From: Spirochaeta sp. UBA5339
GTDB lineage: Bacteria; Spirochaetota; Spirochaetia; DSM-2461
NCBI GenBank assembly: GCA_002408085.1
Contig: DHQL01000003.1
Location: 48,476-112,475, forward strand
DNA length: 64,000 bases
Direction: 5' to 3'
The translations under genes and the position numbers were made by a program. This document shows, one piece after another, positions 26,822-35,527 of the stretch (the first letter of the stretch is position 1; each line of letters opens with the position of its first letter). Under the pieces are notes generated by a model that saw only the letters and a program-made list of their open reading frames with translations, was not told where the DNA came from and did not search any database.

Positions 26822-27169
26822 CTAGAGGGATATCAGTTCGTACCCCTTCTGAAGCCACTCCTCCATTGAGGGATGGCCCTTCATATCCGACAGCAGGGGA
26901 AGGCCCTGAGCCTCGGCCTCTTCCAGGGTTCCCATCTGGTGACAGCAGGCCCGGCAGACACCGCCGAGAAGTCCCTGTGCGATTATTCCTGTGTAGAGCG
27001 GGTGCTGTGGGTGGGAGCTGTTCTTCAGATCGCCTATGAGCTTACAGGCCGCCCCTTCGATAACAAGTCTGGCTTTATGACCTTTGGCCGAAAGGTCCAG
27101 TACATTCAGCATGGCATGGGCAAAGCAGACAGCCTCTCCCTGAAAAGCAAAAATAACAACTTTCTTCAT
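26822..27169 (-). CDS. DsrE-family protein
   Basis: A 115-residue cytoplasmic protein of DsrE/DsrF type: MKKVVIFAFQGEAVCFAHAM start, LSAKGHKARLVIEGAACKLI, the cysteine motif GVCRACCHQMG and the ending GHPSMEEWLQKGYELISL. Family members handle sulfur or act as small thiol carriers; the cysteines at the family's conserved place suggest sulfur transfer, but no sulfur pathway genes are adjacent. Convergent with the LUD gene, six bases apart. Confidence 0.7.
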   Translation of the reverse strand: MKKVVIFAFQGEAVCFAHAMLNVLDLSAKGHKARLVIEGAACKLIGDLKNSSHPQHPLYTGIIAQGLLGGVCRACCHQMGTLEEAEAQGLPLLSDMKGHPSMEEWLQKGYELISL

Positions 27170-27260
27170 TCCTGACTCCCCTGATTCTTTTCAATTATTG
27201 TGAGCTTATCAGGAGAGTTTATCAAGTCATTTCTTTCCGGTGACCTGTCTGTATCCTGAA

Positions 27261-27815
27261 TCAGGTATTCTGGAGAAAGGGCAGGAGTGCCGATAAAAGC
27301 TGTTCCGGGGGATCGCTTTGTTTCCGCTCAAGCCAGCCTCTCATAACCATGTAGAAGCTTCCCGTAAAGGCCTTCTCCCTGTAAAAGAGTTCCTTTGAGA
27401 CCTCTTCATCAAGGTAGTTCCGGACAAAGCGCCTGGTAAAATGTTCCAGTTTATTCAAAACCAGGTACTCCTTTTTCTGTTCTGTCAGGGTGGATATAAG
27501 TGTTTCATTGTCTCTGAAGAACTCCATAGCCGATACCAGGTTGGCCATATGAAAATCAATATCACCGGGTTCTTTACTGATCTGTTTCATAAAGAGAGAG
27601 AACTGCCTTTCCAGATACCAGTCCAGGATCTCTTCACAGCTGCTAAAGTGGCGGTAGAGTGTCTGCCGGGATACTCCTGCTCTGGCGGCAATGGCTGATA
27701 TGGTGATTCTACTGTCCCCGGAGCTTTCAGAAAGGATCTGCAGATAGGCTTCGGCTATCCACTTCCGGCTCTCCTCTATCTGAGACTCCCGGGGTTTTCT
27801 TTTTATCTGTGACAC
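27261..27815 (-). CDS. TetR-family transcriptional regulator
   Basis: A 184-residue regulator with the TetR N-terminal helix-turn-helix (ITISAIAARAGVSRQTLYRHF) and a helical ligand-binding C-terminal part resembling TetR_C_7-type domains (YREKAFTGSFYMVMRGWLE). Divergent from the tocopherol-cyclase-like gene at 27927, which it may control. The effector is unknown. Confidence 0.9.
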   Translation of the reverse strand: MSQIKRKPRESQIEESRKWIAEAYLQILSESSGDSRITISAIAARAGVSRQTLYRHFSSCEEILDWYLERQFSLFMKQISKEPGDIDFHMANLVSAMEFFRDNETLISTLTEQKKEYLVLNKLEHFTRRFVRNYLDEEVSKELFYREKAFTGSFYMVMRGWLERKQSDPPEQLLSALLPFLQNT

Positions 27816-27860
27816 TGCTTTTTCTCCTGTCCACTTTACCTTTCTGGACCCGTTATTTTC

Positions 27861-27890
27861 TTGACCCCGGGGTGGGGGGTATTTTATAGA
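27861..27890 (+). promoter_or_regulatory. Candidate promoter of the tocopherol-cyclase-like gene
   Basis: TTGACC (27861-27866), 18 bases, TATAGA (27885-27890), about 37 bases before the chosen start codon. The palindrome CCCCGGGG lies within the spacer. Confidence 0.5.
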
Positions 27891-27926
27891 TAAAAGTTAC
27901 AAATGTCAAAGATAGGAGCTTCCTCT

Positions 27927-29018
27927 ATGTCCAAATCTAGAAACGCCTGTATGCTGGGATCCCATAACAACAGAAATGCCTATGACTGGTGGTGGCACTC
28001 CTTCAGTGCAGAAAATTTGAAAACCGGTGAACTGGAGTCATTTTTCATTGAGTACTATGTGGTGAACCCTGGAAGGGGAGGAGAGAAACCCCTCTTCGGT
28101 CAGATTCCCGGAAAACAGGGACGTCCCTCCTATGCCATGATTAAGGCGGGAAAGTGGGGCAGCGGGAAATCCCAGATAAACAACTTTTGGGGCAGCTCCG
28201 AATTCAAAGGCAATAATAAAATAATGGATGTTGCCATCGGCCCCAACAGGGCAAGTGATACGGCCCTTCAGGGCTCGGTCAGCCTGAGTTCTGAGGAAGC
28301 TGAGGCCCATCCTGAATATATGTCCGATCCCGGTGAGATGAGCTGGGATCTACAGGCTGAGAAGGATATCAGCTTTTCTGTGGGTTACGGAGCCTCTCTG
28401 CCCTTCAGGGCGGCAAAACTCTTTGCCATGTACTGGCATGTTGAGGGGATGAAGACCCGGTACTCGGGCAGGGTCACATACAACGGACAGGAGTACCGTG
28501 TCCGCCCTGAAACCTCCTTCGGCTACCAGGACAAGAACTGGGGACGGGATTATACCAATCCCTGGATCTGGCTAAACTGCAACTGTTTCCGTGACGGTGA
28601 TGGAAGGCTTCTGGAGAATACCTCCCTGGATATCGGCGGCGGCTGTCCCGTGGTTCTGGGAGTTCCCATTGGAGGAAAGGTTCTTGGTGCCTTCTGCCAT
28701 GAGGGGGAGATGCATGTGTTCAACTTTGCAAAGATCTTCTTTCAGAAGCAGAAGTGGACCTGCACCGTTCATGATGACAGAATCGAATGGGAAATCAGAG
28801 TCTCCAACAGAACCCACTGTCTGGAGCTGAGCTTCAGCTGTCTTAAGGAGTCTATGATCCGGATCAATTATGAGAATCCCCGGGGAGAGAGAAACCATAA
28901 AGACCTCTGGAACGGAGGGGAGGCTTCAGGAGTGGCTGTGCTTAGTGAAAGAAAAAGCGGCAGAGAAGTCTGCCGCCTCAGGGGTGAAAGGGGCGGCTGC
29001 GAATACGGCCGCTACTGA
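27927..29018 (+). CDS. Tocopherol-cyclase-like protein
   Basis: A 363-residue protein with the layout of the tocopherol cyclase / lipocalin-like family: WWWHSFSAENL near the N-terminus, FFIEYYVVNPG, and the diagnostic core FGYQDKNWGRDYTNPWIWLNC. Plant members cyclise prenylquinols; bacterial relatives without tocopherol synthesis have unknown roles and probably bind a hydrophobic ligand. No prenyltransferase or methyltransferase of vitamin E synthesis is nearby. The start at 27927 follows AGGAG at about eight bases; an ATG at 27903 would add eight residues. Divergent from a TetR regulator. The function is not established. Confidence 0.75.
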   Translation: MSKSRNACMLGSHNNRNAYDWWWHSFSAENLKTGELESFFIEYYVVNPGRGGEKPLFGQIPGKQGRPSYAMIKAGKWGSGKSQINNFWGSSEFKGNNKIMDVAIGPNRASDTALQGSVSLSSEEAEAHPEYMSDPGEMSWDLQAEKDISFSVGYGASLPFRAAKLFAMYWHVEGMKTRYSGRVTYNGQEYRVRPETSFGYQDKNWGRDYTNPWIWLNCNCFRDGDGRLLENTSLDIGGGCPVVLGVPIGGKVLGAFCHEGEMHVFNFAKIFFQKQKWTCTVHDDRIEWEIRVSNRTHCLELSFSCLKESMIRINYENPRGERNHKDLWNGGEASGVAVLSERKSGREVCRLRGERGGCEYGRY

Positions 29019-29022
29019 CCGG

Positions 29023-29715
29023 TCAGAATCGGCCCTTTTCAAGGATTACGAAGAGAGTGGAGATCACGGCATTGATCTGCTCCATTTCGGGGTAGTCCTC
29101 TTCAACATTGTATATGGCTGCCCAGTGGCCTCCGGACTTCATTACGGTAGCCAGAATCTCCTGGTTCTCTCTTATGGTGAACCCGTCCACTCCTTCTGAA
29201 GGTGGGGTATAGAAGTTCAGATTACGGCTGCTGTAGATCCTGTAGACCTCACTGCCCGTTCCGTCCTGTACGGTGCCGCTGAGAAAACCGTTGAATTCCG
29301 GGGCCGCGGGATCATAGACCATCTCCATCACAAGGGCCATGGCATCTGCGGTCCTGCTGATTTCAACCTGGTAGCTGAGACTGCTGTCCGGAACTCCCGG
29401 AGCGGGTTCTGCAGGCTCATTGAGTTCTGCCGTTCCCGAGCCGCTCCAGTCACCGCTGTTTTCCACATTGAATGATAGTTCCAGTGATCTGACGACCCTG
29501 TCCTTCAGGAGCTCTTCTCCCTTGAGGCTCTCCATATCACTGATAACGCAGGTGGAGAATTCGTAGCTTTTGCTGCCGAATCCGGTGGGCCTGATCTCAT
29601 GGACTCCCGTAAGAGACTCCTCCATAATTATTTTTTCACTGCCTGCACATGAGAAAACCATCAGAACCAGTATCAGCAGAGCTCCTTTTATTGCTCTTCC
29701 TCTTTTCATTGACAT
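29023..29715 (-). CDS. Exported lipoprotein of unknown function
   Basis: A 230-residue lipoprotein with a positively charged start, a hydrophobic run and a relaxed lipobox LMVFSC (cysteine near residue 23), typical of spirochaetes. The mature part is acidic and looks beta-rich. No family recognised. It ends four bases from the convergent tocopherol-cyclase-like gene. Confidence 0.75.
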   Translation of the reverse strand: MSMKRGRAIKGALLILVLMVFSCAGSEKIIMEESLTGVHEIRPTGFGSKSYEFSTCVISDMESLKGEELLKDRVVRSLELSFNVENSGDWSGSGTAELNEPAEPAPGVPDSSLSYQVEISRTADAMALVMEMVYDPAAPEFNGFLSGTVQDGTGSEVYRIYSSRNLNFYTPPSEGVDGFTIRENQEILATVMKSGGHWAAIYNVEEDYPEMEQINAVISTLFVILEKGRF

Positions 29716-29807
29716 TTCTCCCCTCCCCGGAGCGGTGTTTACTATACCCCCTCAGTTTACAGCTCAAAAGGGCCTTTGACAAACTGTGATTAAAAAACAG
29801 TGACAAT

Positions 29808-30803
29808 TTATTTGGGAAGGCTCACCAGGTTCGGGCTTTCCCCGGTCCTGTTAATATCAGTCAGATTGGAAAATGTGGTCTCCTTGATATTGTCAACGGC
29901 CTCTCTTGTAAAGAAGGCCTGATGACTTGTTATCAGTACATTGGGGAAGGTCTGGAGTCTGACAAAGGTATCATCCTGAATCACCTCATCCGAGAGGTCC
30001 TCAAAAAAGAGGTCTCCCTCCTCCTCGTAGACATCAAGACCCACATATCCCACCTTGCCCGATTTCAAACCGTTAATTACGGCATTCGAGTTGATCAGAG
30101 GGCCGCGGCTTGTATTGATCAGCATAACTCCAGACTTCATGGATCTGATGGCATAGTCGTTGATCAGATGGTAGGTCTCATGGGTCAGGGGACAGTGGAG
30201 ACTTATGATATCACTCTCCCGGTAGAGCTGTTCCAGTTCCACATACTCCACACCCTTCTCTCTGACCGCATCGCTTGGAAATTTATCATAGGCCAGAACC
30301 CTGACGCCGAAGCCGGAGATTACATCCATAAAAACCTGTCCGATCTTTCCGGTACCGATAACTCCGACGGTCTTTTCATGGAGGTCGAAGCCGAGAAGGC
30401 CGTCGAGGGAGAAATTCCCCTCCCGGACACGGGCATGAGCCCTGTGATACTTCCTGTTGAGGCTGAGAATCAATCCCAGGGCATACTCGGCAACCGCATA
30501 GGGAGAGTAGGCAGGAACACGGCAGACCTTGATTCCCTTCTCTTCGGCCTTGTGAATGTCCACATTATTGAAGCCCGCACAGCGCAGGGCGATAATTTTT
30601 ACCTTTCCCTTTGCAAGGGTATCGATAACCGCGGCATTGACCACATCATTGACAAAAACACAGATTGCATCAAAGTCGGCGGCAAGGGGTGCCGTCTCCT
30701 CGTCCAGTCTTGCTTCAAAAAAGGTCTGTTCTATGGAATCGGGTGTGTTTGATGTAAAGGCATCTTTCACCCATTTTTTTGTACTGAATACGGCAAGTTT
30801 CAT
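29808..30803 (-). CDS. ldhA: D-lactate dehydrogenase (fermentative)
   Basis: A D-2-hydroxyacid dehydrogenase of 331 residues reducing pyruvate to D-lactate with NADH. MKLAVFSTKKW is the LdhA-type start; the NAD motif is VGVIGTGKIG, the catalytic Arg is in LINTSRGPLIN, the Glu in GLDVYEEEGDLFFED and the catalytic His in LITSHQAFFTREA. GLDVYEEEGDLFFED is also the D-LDH-specific stretch. The start at 30803 follows GAGGAGGCAGT; a longer form from 30881 is possible but lacks this. Together with pflBA it fits mixed acid fermentation. Confidence 0.93.
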   Translation of the reverse strand: MKLAVFSTKKWVKDAFTSNTPDSIEQTFFEARLDEETAPLAADFDAICVFVNDVVNAAVIDTLAKGKVKIIALRCAGFNNVDIHKAEEKGIKVCRVPAYSPYAVAEYALGLILSLNRKYHRAHARVREGNFSLDGLLGFDLHEKTVGVIGTGKIGQVFMDVISGFGVRVLAYDKFPSDAVREKGVEYVELEQLYRESDIISLHCPLTHETYHLINDYAIRSMKSGVMLINTSRGPLINSNAVINGLKSGKVGYVGLDVYEEEGDLFFEDLSDEVIQDDTFVRLQTFPNVLITSHQAFFTREAVDNIKETTFSNLTDINRTGESPNLVSLPK

Positions 30804-30934
30804 ACTGCCTCCTCTGTTTATGAATTCTTTCTGAAATGGAGTATAGTTCAGAATGACAGGGGTATTCAAAGAGTCGGTCATCCCAGGGGACGAGCCTCAC
30901 TCCCGGGACTCTTTCCGGGCAGAGCCCTTAAGGA

Positions 30935-31180
30935 TTATTTCTTTTCTGCAGGCTTCAGATTGCTCTTAACCCAGTTCCAGTTCAGATAGAGGTGCATAAT
31001 CACCAGCAGAACCATCAAACCGCCGGCAACGGGATGAAGAAATCTGAATATTTCATAGGGTATAAAACGGTTCAGCAGACCTGACAGAGCAAGAACAGTG
31101 AAATCCAGAAACAGGATAATGTTTACTCTTTTAAGAATAATTTTCTTGTTCATAGATTCAATATTATCCATTGCTGCCAA
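30935..31180 (-). CDS. Small DUF4405-like membrane protein
   Basis: About 70-81 residues with two membrane helices (IILFLDFTVLALSGLLNRF and FLHPVAGGLMVLLVIMHLYL). The second helix carries H-P and M-H-L-Y-L-N-W, the histidine pattern seen in DUF4405 proteins and cytochrome-b-like membrane parts, so heme binding is possible. Several start codons are possible between 31153 and 31180. It precedes ldhA on the same strand with a 131-base gap. Confidence 0.65.
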   Translation of the reverse strand: MAAMDNIESMNKKIILKRVNIILFLDFTVLALSGLLNRFIPYEIFRFLHPVAGGLMVLLVIMHLYLNWNWVKSNLKPAEKK

Positions 31181-31263
31181 AAATACAAATTCATTTTACA
31201 GGACTTTAGTTTTCAGTTTTATAAATAAATGGTAGTATAATAACCGGTAAGGAGGGGATATTT

Positions 31264-31596
31264 GTGAGGAAACTTGTCGTATTATACTTCATCCTGATTA
31301 ACCTGGCCGGTTTCACTATGGCTCTTCTGGACGGTTCAAATATGAAGTCAGTCCGTTTTGATACCAACTACTCCGATCTCCGGATGACAACTGTTGCCGC
31401 TTTCGGCGGAAGCCCGGGGGTTTTTCTTTCCTATAATATATCTGATAACTCGGGGGCTCTTAATAACAGAGAATTCTCTATCATACTTCAGGTCCTGATT
31501 CTGCAGAATATCGTGACTCTGATATTATCTATGCGCAGTTTCGGGCGCAGAAAGAGAAGCGCCGATATCAGACGGTCGTCACTGAGTTTAAAATAG
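31264..31596 (+). CDS. Small DUF1294-like membrane protein
   Basis: A 110-residue protein with a hydrophobic N-terminal helix, a GGSPGVFLSYNI segment resembling the DUF1294 core, and a second helix (ILQVLILQNIVTLIL) before a basic tail. It starts with GTG after a strong AAGGAGGGG. The DUF1294 match is partial. Function unknown. Confidence 0.6.
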   Translation: MRKLVVLYFILINLAGFTMALLDGSNMKSVRFDTNYSDLRMTTVAAFGGSPGVFLSYNISDNSGALNNREFSIILQVLILQNIVTLILSMRSFGRRKRSADIRRSSLSLK

Positions 31597-31687
31597 AACA
31601 GTGAATCTGCCCCGGGAGGGTTTCAAAATCTCTTTTTCGGGTATAATAAATCTCTGGGGTTTTATCTATAGTAAGTTAAACAGTTGT

Positions 31688-31776
31688 ATATTCCTTTATC
31701 CGGAATATTAGTGATTTATCTGCCACTTTTTGATGATTAATTCACAATTACAAATTGACTTCCTCTATGGTATAAA
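31688..31776 (+). promoter_or_regulatory. Candidate operator and promoter of the ior cluster
   Basis: A perfect inverted repeat ATATTCC-(7)-GGAATAT lies at 31688-31708. Downstream, TTACAA (31748-31753), 17 bases, TATAAA (31771-31776) could be a promoter, giving a leader RNA of about 180 bases. This covers most of the gene-free stretch 31597-31802, where nothing else was recognised. Confidence 0.4.
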
Positions 31777-31802
31777 TAAAGCCTGACACATTGTATATCA
31801 CT

Positions 31803-31944
31803 GTCCCTGGGGGACTGTTTTTACATGCCGGTTGTTCCGGCTGCCGGCGGAGTTCCCTGTTCCGCCGCTGCTCCGCTTTCCTGTCGGAGCAGTCCGGAGT
31901 TATCCGGACCCTGGGAGAAAAAAAATATCAAGTCTCATCTTGAT
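31803..31944 (+). ncRNA. Hairpin-rich 5' leader before iorA, possible cis-regulatory RNA
   Basis: Six consecutive stem-loops can be drawn: GTCCC/GGGAC (31803-31815, followed by TGTTTTT), GCCGG/CCGGC (31827-31841), GGCGGA/TCCGCC (31846-31866), CTGCTCCG/CGGAGCAG (31868-31892), GTCCGGA/TCCGGAC (31892-31909) and ATCAAG/CTTGAT (31927-31944). Stems three and four have nine-base loops of similar sequence (GTTCCCTGT and CTTTCCTGT). The iorA ribosome site AAGGAG follows at 31952. I do not recognise a known riboswitch class; a transcribed structured leader is an inference. Confidence 0.45.
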
Positions 31945-31962
31945 CGTATTTAAGGAGAATGT

Positions 31963-33558
31963 ATGTCTGAATATGTAGTCCTGGGTGATGAAGCCGTTGC
32001 CCTGGGAGCCGTCCATGGAGGTGTCTCATCCTGTTACGGGTATCCCGGTACTCCTTCCACCGAAATAATGGAATACCTTCTGGAATACAGTGAGAAGAAG
32101 GGATCACCCTTTGCCTGCTGGTCCAGTAATGAAAAAACTGCCCTGGAAGAGGCTCTGGGTACATCCTTTGCCGGAAAGAGAGCCATTGTGACCATGAAGC
32201 ATGTGGGACTCAATGTGGCTGCCGATGCCTTTATGAACGGAGCCCTTCTGGATATCAGAGGGGGACTCGTGGTTGTCGTTGCCGACGACCCCGGTATGCA
32301 CTCCTCCCAGAACGAGCAGGATACCCGTTTCTATGCTGACTTTGCAAAGATTCCCCTTCTGGAACCTGTCAATCAGCAGCAGGCTTACGATATGACCCGC
32401 GAGGCTTTTGACCTTTCCGAGAAGATGGGCTGTCCCGTTATCCTCAGACTGGTAACCCGTCTCTCCCACTCCCGCGCCGCCATTGCAACCGCTGCTCCCA
32501 GAGAGGAAAATCCCATAAACAAGGCTCCCAACAAGATGGACTGGATGCTTCTTCCAGCCAATGCCCGCCGCCGCTGGGACAGTCTGTTGGGCAGACAGAA
32601 GGATATGATCGCCTATAGCGAAGAGTCCTCTGTTAATACTCTTGTAATGAACGAGTCCAACAGCGATAGAGCCGTTATTACCGCGGGCCTCGGATACAAC
32701 TACTACAAGGAGAACGAGGCGGAGCTGACCGACAAGCCCTCTCACCTTCATATCGGTGTCTATCCCCTTCCCGAAGAGAAGATCAAAAAGATCGCCGCTC
32801 AGGTAAAAGAACTGATCATTCTGGAAGAGGGGTATCCTCTTATCGAAAGAATGATTGGCGGACTCCTTCCCCGGGACCTGAAGATCACCGGAAAGCTGGA
32901 TAATATTGTTCCCCTCCAGGGTGAGCTCAACCCCGACAATATCCGTCCCGCTCTCGGACTGGCCCCCAAAGAATCTGCGGCTCTTGCATCCATGGAGCTG
33001 GCCGGAAGACCTCCCCAGCTCTGCAAGGGCTGTCCCCATATCGACACCTACACGGTGATCAAAGAGGTTCAGGCCGAGCTCGGTGAGGAGAGCACCGTTA
33101 CCTCGGATATCGGATGCTACGCCCTGGGTGCACTGCCACCCTTAAGCGTTCCCGAAACCATTATCTGTATGGGTGCCTCCATCACCTCCGCCAAGGGTTC
33201 CGCCGAAGCGGGTCTGAAAAATGTGATGGCCGTTATCGGCGACTCCACCTTCCTGCACTCCGGACTTACCGGTCTTGTGGACTGTGTCGCTTCAGGTACC
33301 GATGTGACAATCATAATTGTGGACAATGAAACCACCGCCATGACCGGCGGACAGACTACAATCCTTCCCTCAAGCCGCCTTGAAAATGTGGTCAGGGGAA
33401 TCGGAGTGGAACCTGATCATGTGGTTACCATACCCGCCCACCGCAAGTTCCATGACGAGAACAAGGACAGGCTTAAGAAAGAGCTGGCCTACAAGGGAGT
33501 TTCGGTCATTATTGCCGTTAGAGAGTGTATTGAGACCGCCCGCAAGAAGAACAAGTAG
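31963..33558 (+). CDS. iorA: Indolepyruvate ferredoxin oxidoreductase alpha subunit, lacking the ferredoxin domain
   Basis: The thiamine-diphosphate subunit that decarboxylates aryl pyruvates (indole-, phenyl-, hydroxyphenylpyruvate) to arylacetyl-CoA. The N-terminal domain has CYGYPGTPSTEIME; the TPP domain has LCKGCPHIDTY, TSDIGCYALGALPP, MGASITSAKG and the TPP-binding GDSTFLHSGLTGLVDC with IVDNETTAMTGGQ. Length is 531 residues: the chain stops after RECIETARKKNK, where many IorA proteins continue into a two-cluster ferredoxin domain, so that domain is absent. An AAGGAG precedes the ATG. iorB follows 24 bases downstream. Confidence 0.92.
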   Translation: MSEYVVLGDEAVALGAVHGGVSSCYGYPGTPSTEIMEYLLEYSEKKGSPFACWSSNEKTALEEALGTSFAGKRAIVTMKHVGLNVAADAFMNGALLDIRGGLVVVVADDPGMHSSQNEQDTRFYADFAKIPLLEPVNQQQAYDMTREAFDLSEKMGCPVILRLVTRLSHSRAAIATAAPREENPINKAPNKMDWMLLPANARRRWDSLLGRQKDMIAYSEESSVNTLVMNESNSDRAVITAGLGYNYYKENEAELTDKPSHLHIGVYPLPEEKIKKIAAQVKELIILEEGYPLIERMIGGLLPRDLKITGKLDNIVPLQGELNPDNIRPALGLAPKESAALASMELAGRPPQLCKGCPHIDTYTVIKEVQAELGEESTVTSDIGCYALGALPPLSVPETIICMGASITSAKGSAEAGLKNVMAVIGDSTFLHSGLTGLVDCVASGTDVTIIIVDNETTAMTGGQTTILPSSRLENVVRGIGVEPDHVVTIPAHRKFHDENKDRLKKELAYKGVSVIIAVRECIETARKKNK

Positions 33559-33582
33559 ACCGGTGCAAGTGAGGAGAATAAG

Positions 33583-34152
33583 ATGAAATACGATATTATA
33601 CTTTCAGGCGTAGGGGGACAGGGGGTTCTCTCCCTGGCCGCCGTTATCGCCACCGCCGCAGCGAAGGCGGGATACAGGGTCCGTCAGTCAGAGGTTCATG
33701 GAATGGCCCAGAGGGGCGGTGCCGTTATGGCCCATATGCGCATTGCAGACGGTGAGATCTACTCTGACCTCATCGGACAGGGAACTGCCGATATGGTTCT
33801 GAGCATGGAGCCCCTGGAGAGCCTCCGCTACCTGAAGTGGCTCAGCCCCGAGGGTGTTGTTGTTACTTCAACCAACCCCGTAAAAAATATTCCCAACTAT
33901 CCCGATGAGGATGAGCTCAAGGCGGAACTGGACAAGCTTAAAAGCAAACGTCTTGTGGACGACAAGTCCCTGGCCTCGGAAGCTGGTTCCTCCCGTGCGG
34001 GCAACATGGTTATCGTCGGCGCCGCTGCATCCTCCCTTCCCCTGTCCATGGATGATCTGAAGGCTGCTGTAGAAGATCTGTTCTCCCGTAAGGGTGAGAA
34101 GATTGTTGAAGTAAACTACAAGGCCCTTGACCTGGGGAGCCAAATCGCATGA
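33583..34152 (+). CDS. iorB: Indolepyruvate ferredoxin oxidoreductase beta subunit
   Basis: The 189-residue gamma-type subunit of the 2-oxoacid oxidoreductase. Family motifs: ILSGVGGQGVLSLAAVIATAA, RQSEVHGMAQRGGAVMAHMR and AGNMVIVGAAAS near the C-terminus. It forms the CoA-side partner of IorA. Its stop overlaps the start of the first CoA ligase by four bases (ATGA), so the oxidoreductase and ligase are translationally coupled. Confidence 0.93.
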   Translation: MKYDIILSGVGGQGVLSLAAVIATAAAKAGYRVRQSEVHGMAQRGGAVMAHMRIADGEIYSDLIGQGTADMVLSMEPLESLRYLKWLSPEGVVVTSTNPVKNIPNYPDEDELKAELDKLKSKRLVDDKSLASEAGSSRAGNMVIVGAAASSLPLSMDDLKAAVEDLFSRKGEKIVEVNYKALDLGSQIA

Positions 34153-35465
34153 TAGGAGACCTCTATGCGGATGAAGAGCTGGAGCGGCTGGACAGGGATG
34201 CCCTCCGGGCTCTGCAGCTTCTGCGTCTGAAAAAGACCGTTGAAGCGGCCCTGCTGACTCCCTTCTACAGCAAGAGGCTTAAAGGGGTGGGAATCACCTC
34301 TGCCGAGGATATCAGAACTCTGGATGATGTGAGAAAAATTCCCTATACCACAAAAGATGACCTTCGGGAGGCCTATCCCTACGGACTCCTTTCGGTAGAC
34401 AGGAGCGAAATCGTCCGGATGCACGCGTCAAGCGGCACTACCGGTACTCCCACGGTTATCTACCACACCCAGAAGGACCTGGATCAGTGGACCAATATGA
34501 CCGTCCGCTCCCTGCGGGCCACGGGCTGTACGAAGGAAGATGTCTTTCAGAACATGATGACCTACGGACTCTTTACCGGGGGAATCGGACTCCACTATGG
34601 GGCCGAAAGACTTGGAATGCTTGTTATCCCCGCCTCCAGCGGAAATACAACCCGGCAGTTCAATATGATGAAGGACTTCCAGACAACAACGGTCCACGCC
34701 ACCCCCAGCTACATGCTTCATCTCTACTCCCGCATGGAGGAGATGGGTTACTCCCTGAAAGACTTCAATCTGAAGCGGGCCCTGATCGGCGCCGAACCCC
34801 ACTCCGAGGAGGTTCGTCAGAAAATCGAGGAACTCTTTGATATTGACGCTTATAACTCCTACGGACTTTCCGAAATGAACGGGCCTTCCGTGGCCTTTGA
34901 GTGTACACAGAAGAAAGGCATGCACCTCTGGGAGGATGCCTACCTTGTGGAGACCATAGACCGCAGCTCTCTGGAACCCGTGGAAGAGGGCGAGATGGGC
35001 GAGCTGGTTCTGACCATTCTGATCCGGACGGGAACCCCCATACTACGGTACAGAACCAAGGATCTGGCGGCCATTATCCCCGAACCCTGTTCCTGCGGCA
35101 GAACAAGCCGACGGATCACCAGGATCAAGGGACGAACCGATGATATGCTTATCATCAACGGCGTCAATGTATTCCCCTCTCAGATTGAAGAGGTGATTAT
35201 GAAGATGCCCGGCATCGGTACCAACTACCTGATCAAGGTGAGGAAAGAGGGAACTCTGGACAAACTGACCATCCATACAGAGGTGGGGGCGGAACTTTTT
35301 ACCGACAATGCCCAGGACCTTCACAACCTCAGACGGAGAATCGTCGAGGAACTTAGCGCATCCATTACCATCAAGGCAGCCGTCGAGCTCCATGAGCCGG
35401 GGTTCCTTCCGGTACAGCAGGGCAAGGCCATCCGCGTTGTGGACGAACGGGGCAGTGTATTTTAA
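34149..35465 (+). CDS. paaK: Phenylacetate-CoA ligase (first of a pair)
   Basis: A 438-residue adenylate-forming ligase of the PaaK family linking arylacetates and CoA. Motifs: AMP-binding MHASSGTTGTPTVIYHT, substrate-pocket GYSLKDFN..LIGAEPHSEE, NSYGLSEMNG, LRYRTKDLAAIIPEPCSCGR and the C-terminal GRTDDMLIINGVNVFPSQIEE. Coupled to iorB. Acting with IorAB it could run toward arylacetate plus ATP (amino acid fermentation) or toward aryl pyruvate (synthesis); direction cannot be told. Confidence 0.93.
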   Translation: MIGDLYADEELERLDRDALRALQLLRLKKTVEAALLTPFYSKRLKGVGITSAEDIRTLDDVRKIPYTTKDDLREAYPYGLLSVDRSEIVRMHASSGTTGTPTVIYHTQKDLDQWTNMTVRSLRATGCTKEDVFQNMMTYGLFTGGIGLHYGAERLGMLVIPASSGNTTRQFNMMKDFQTTTVHATPSYMLHLYSRMEEMGYSLKDFNLKRALIGAEPHSEEVRQKIEELFDIDAYNSYGLSEMNGPSVAFECTQKKGMHLWEDAYLVETIDRSSLEPVEEGEMGELVLTILIRTGTPILRYRTKDLAAIIPEPCSCGRTSRRITRIKGRTDDMLIINGVNVFPSQIEEVIMKMPGIGTNYLIKVRKEGTLDKLTIHTEVGAELFTDNAQDLHNLRRRIVEELSASITIKAAVELHEPGFLPVQQGKAIRVVDERGSVF

Positions 35466-35485
35466 TCATTATTTGAAATTGATCA

Positions 35486-35504
35486 CGGCGGTTTACAGCC
35501 GCCG
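35486..35504 (+). other. Stem-loop between the two CoA ligase genes
   Basis: CGGCGG (35486-35491) pairs with CCGCCG (35499-35504) over a seven-base loop, followed by GATTTT. It ends 13 bases before the ribosome site of the next gene and may separate or stabilise the two messages; a full terminator is not evident. Confidence 0.4.
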
Positions 35505-35527
35505 GATTTTACTACAGGAGGTGTATT

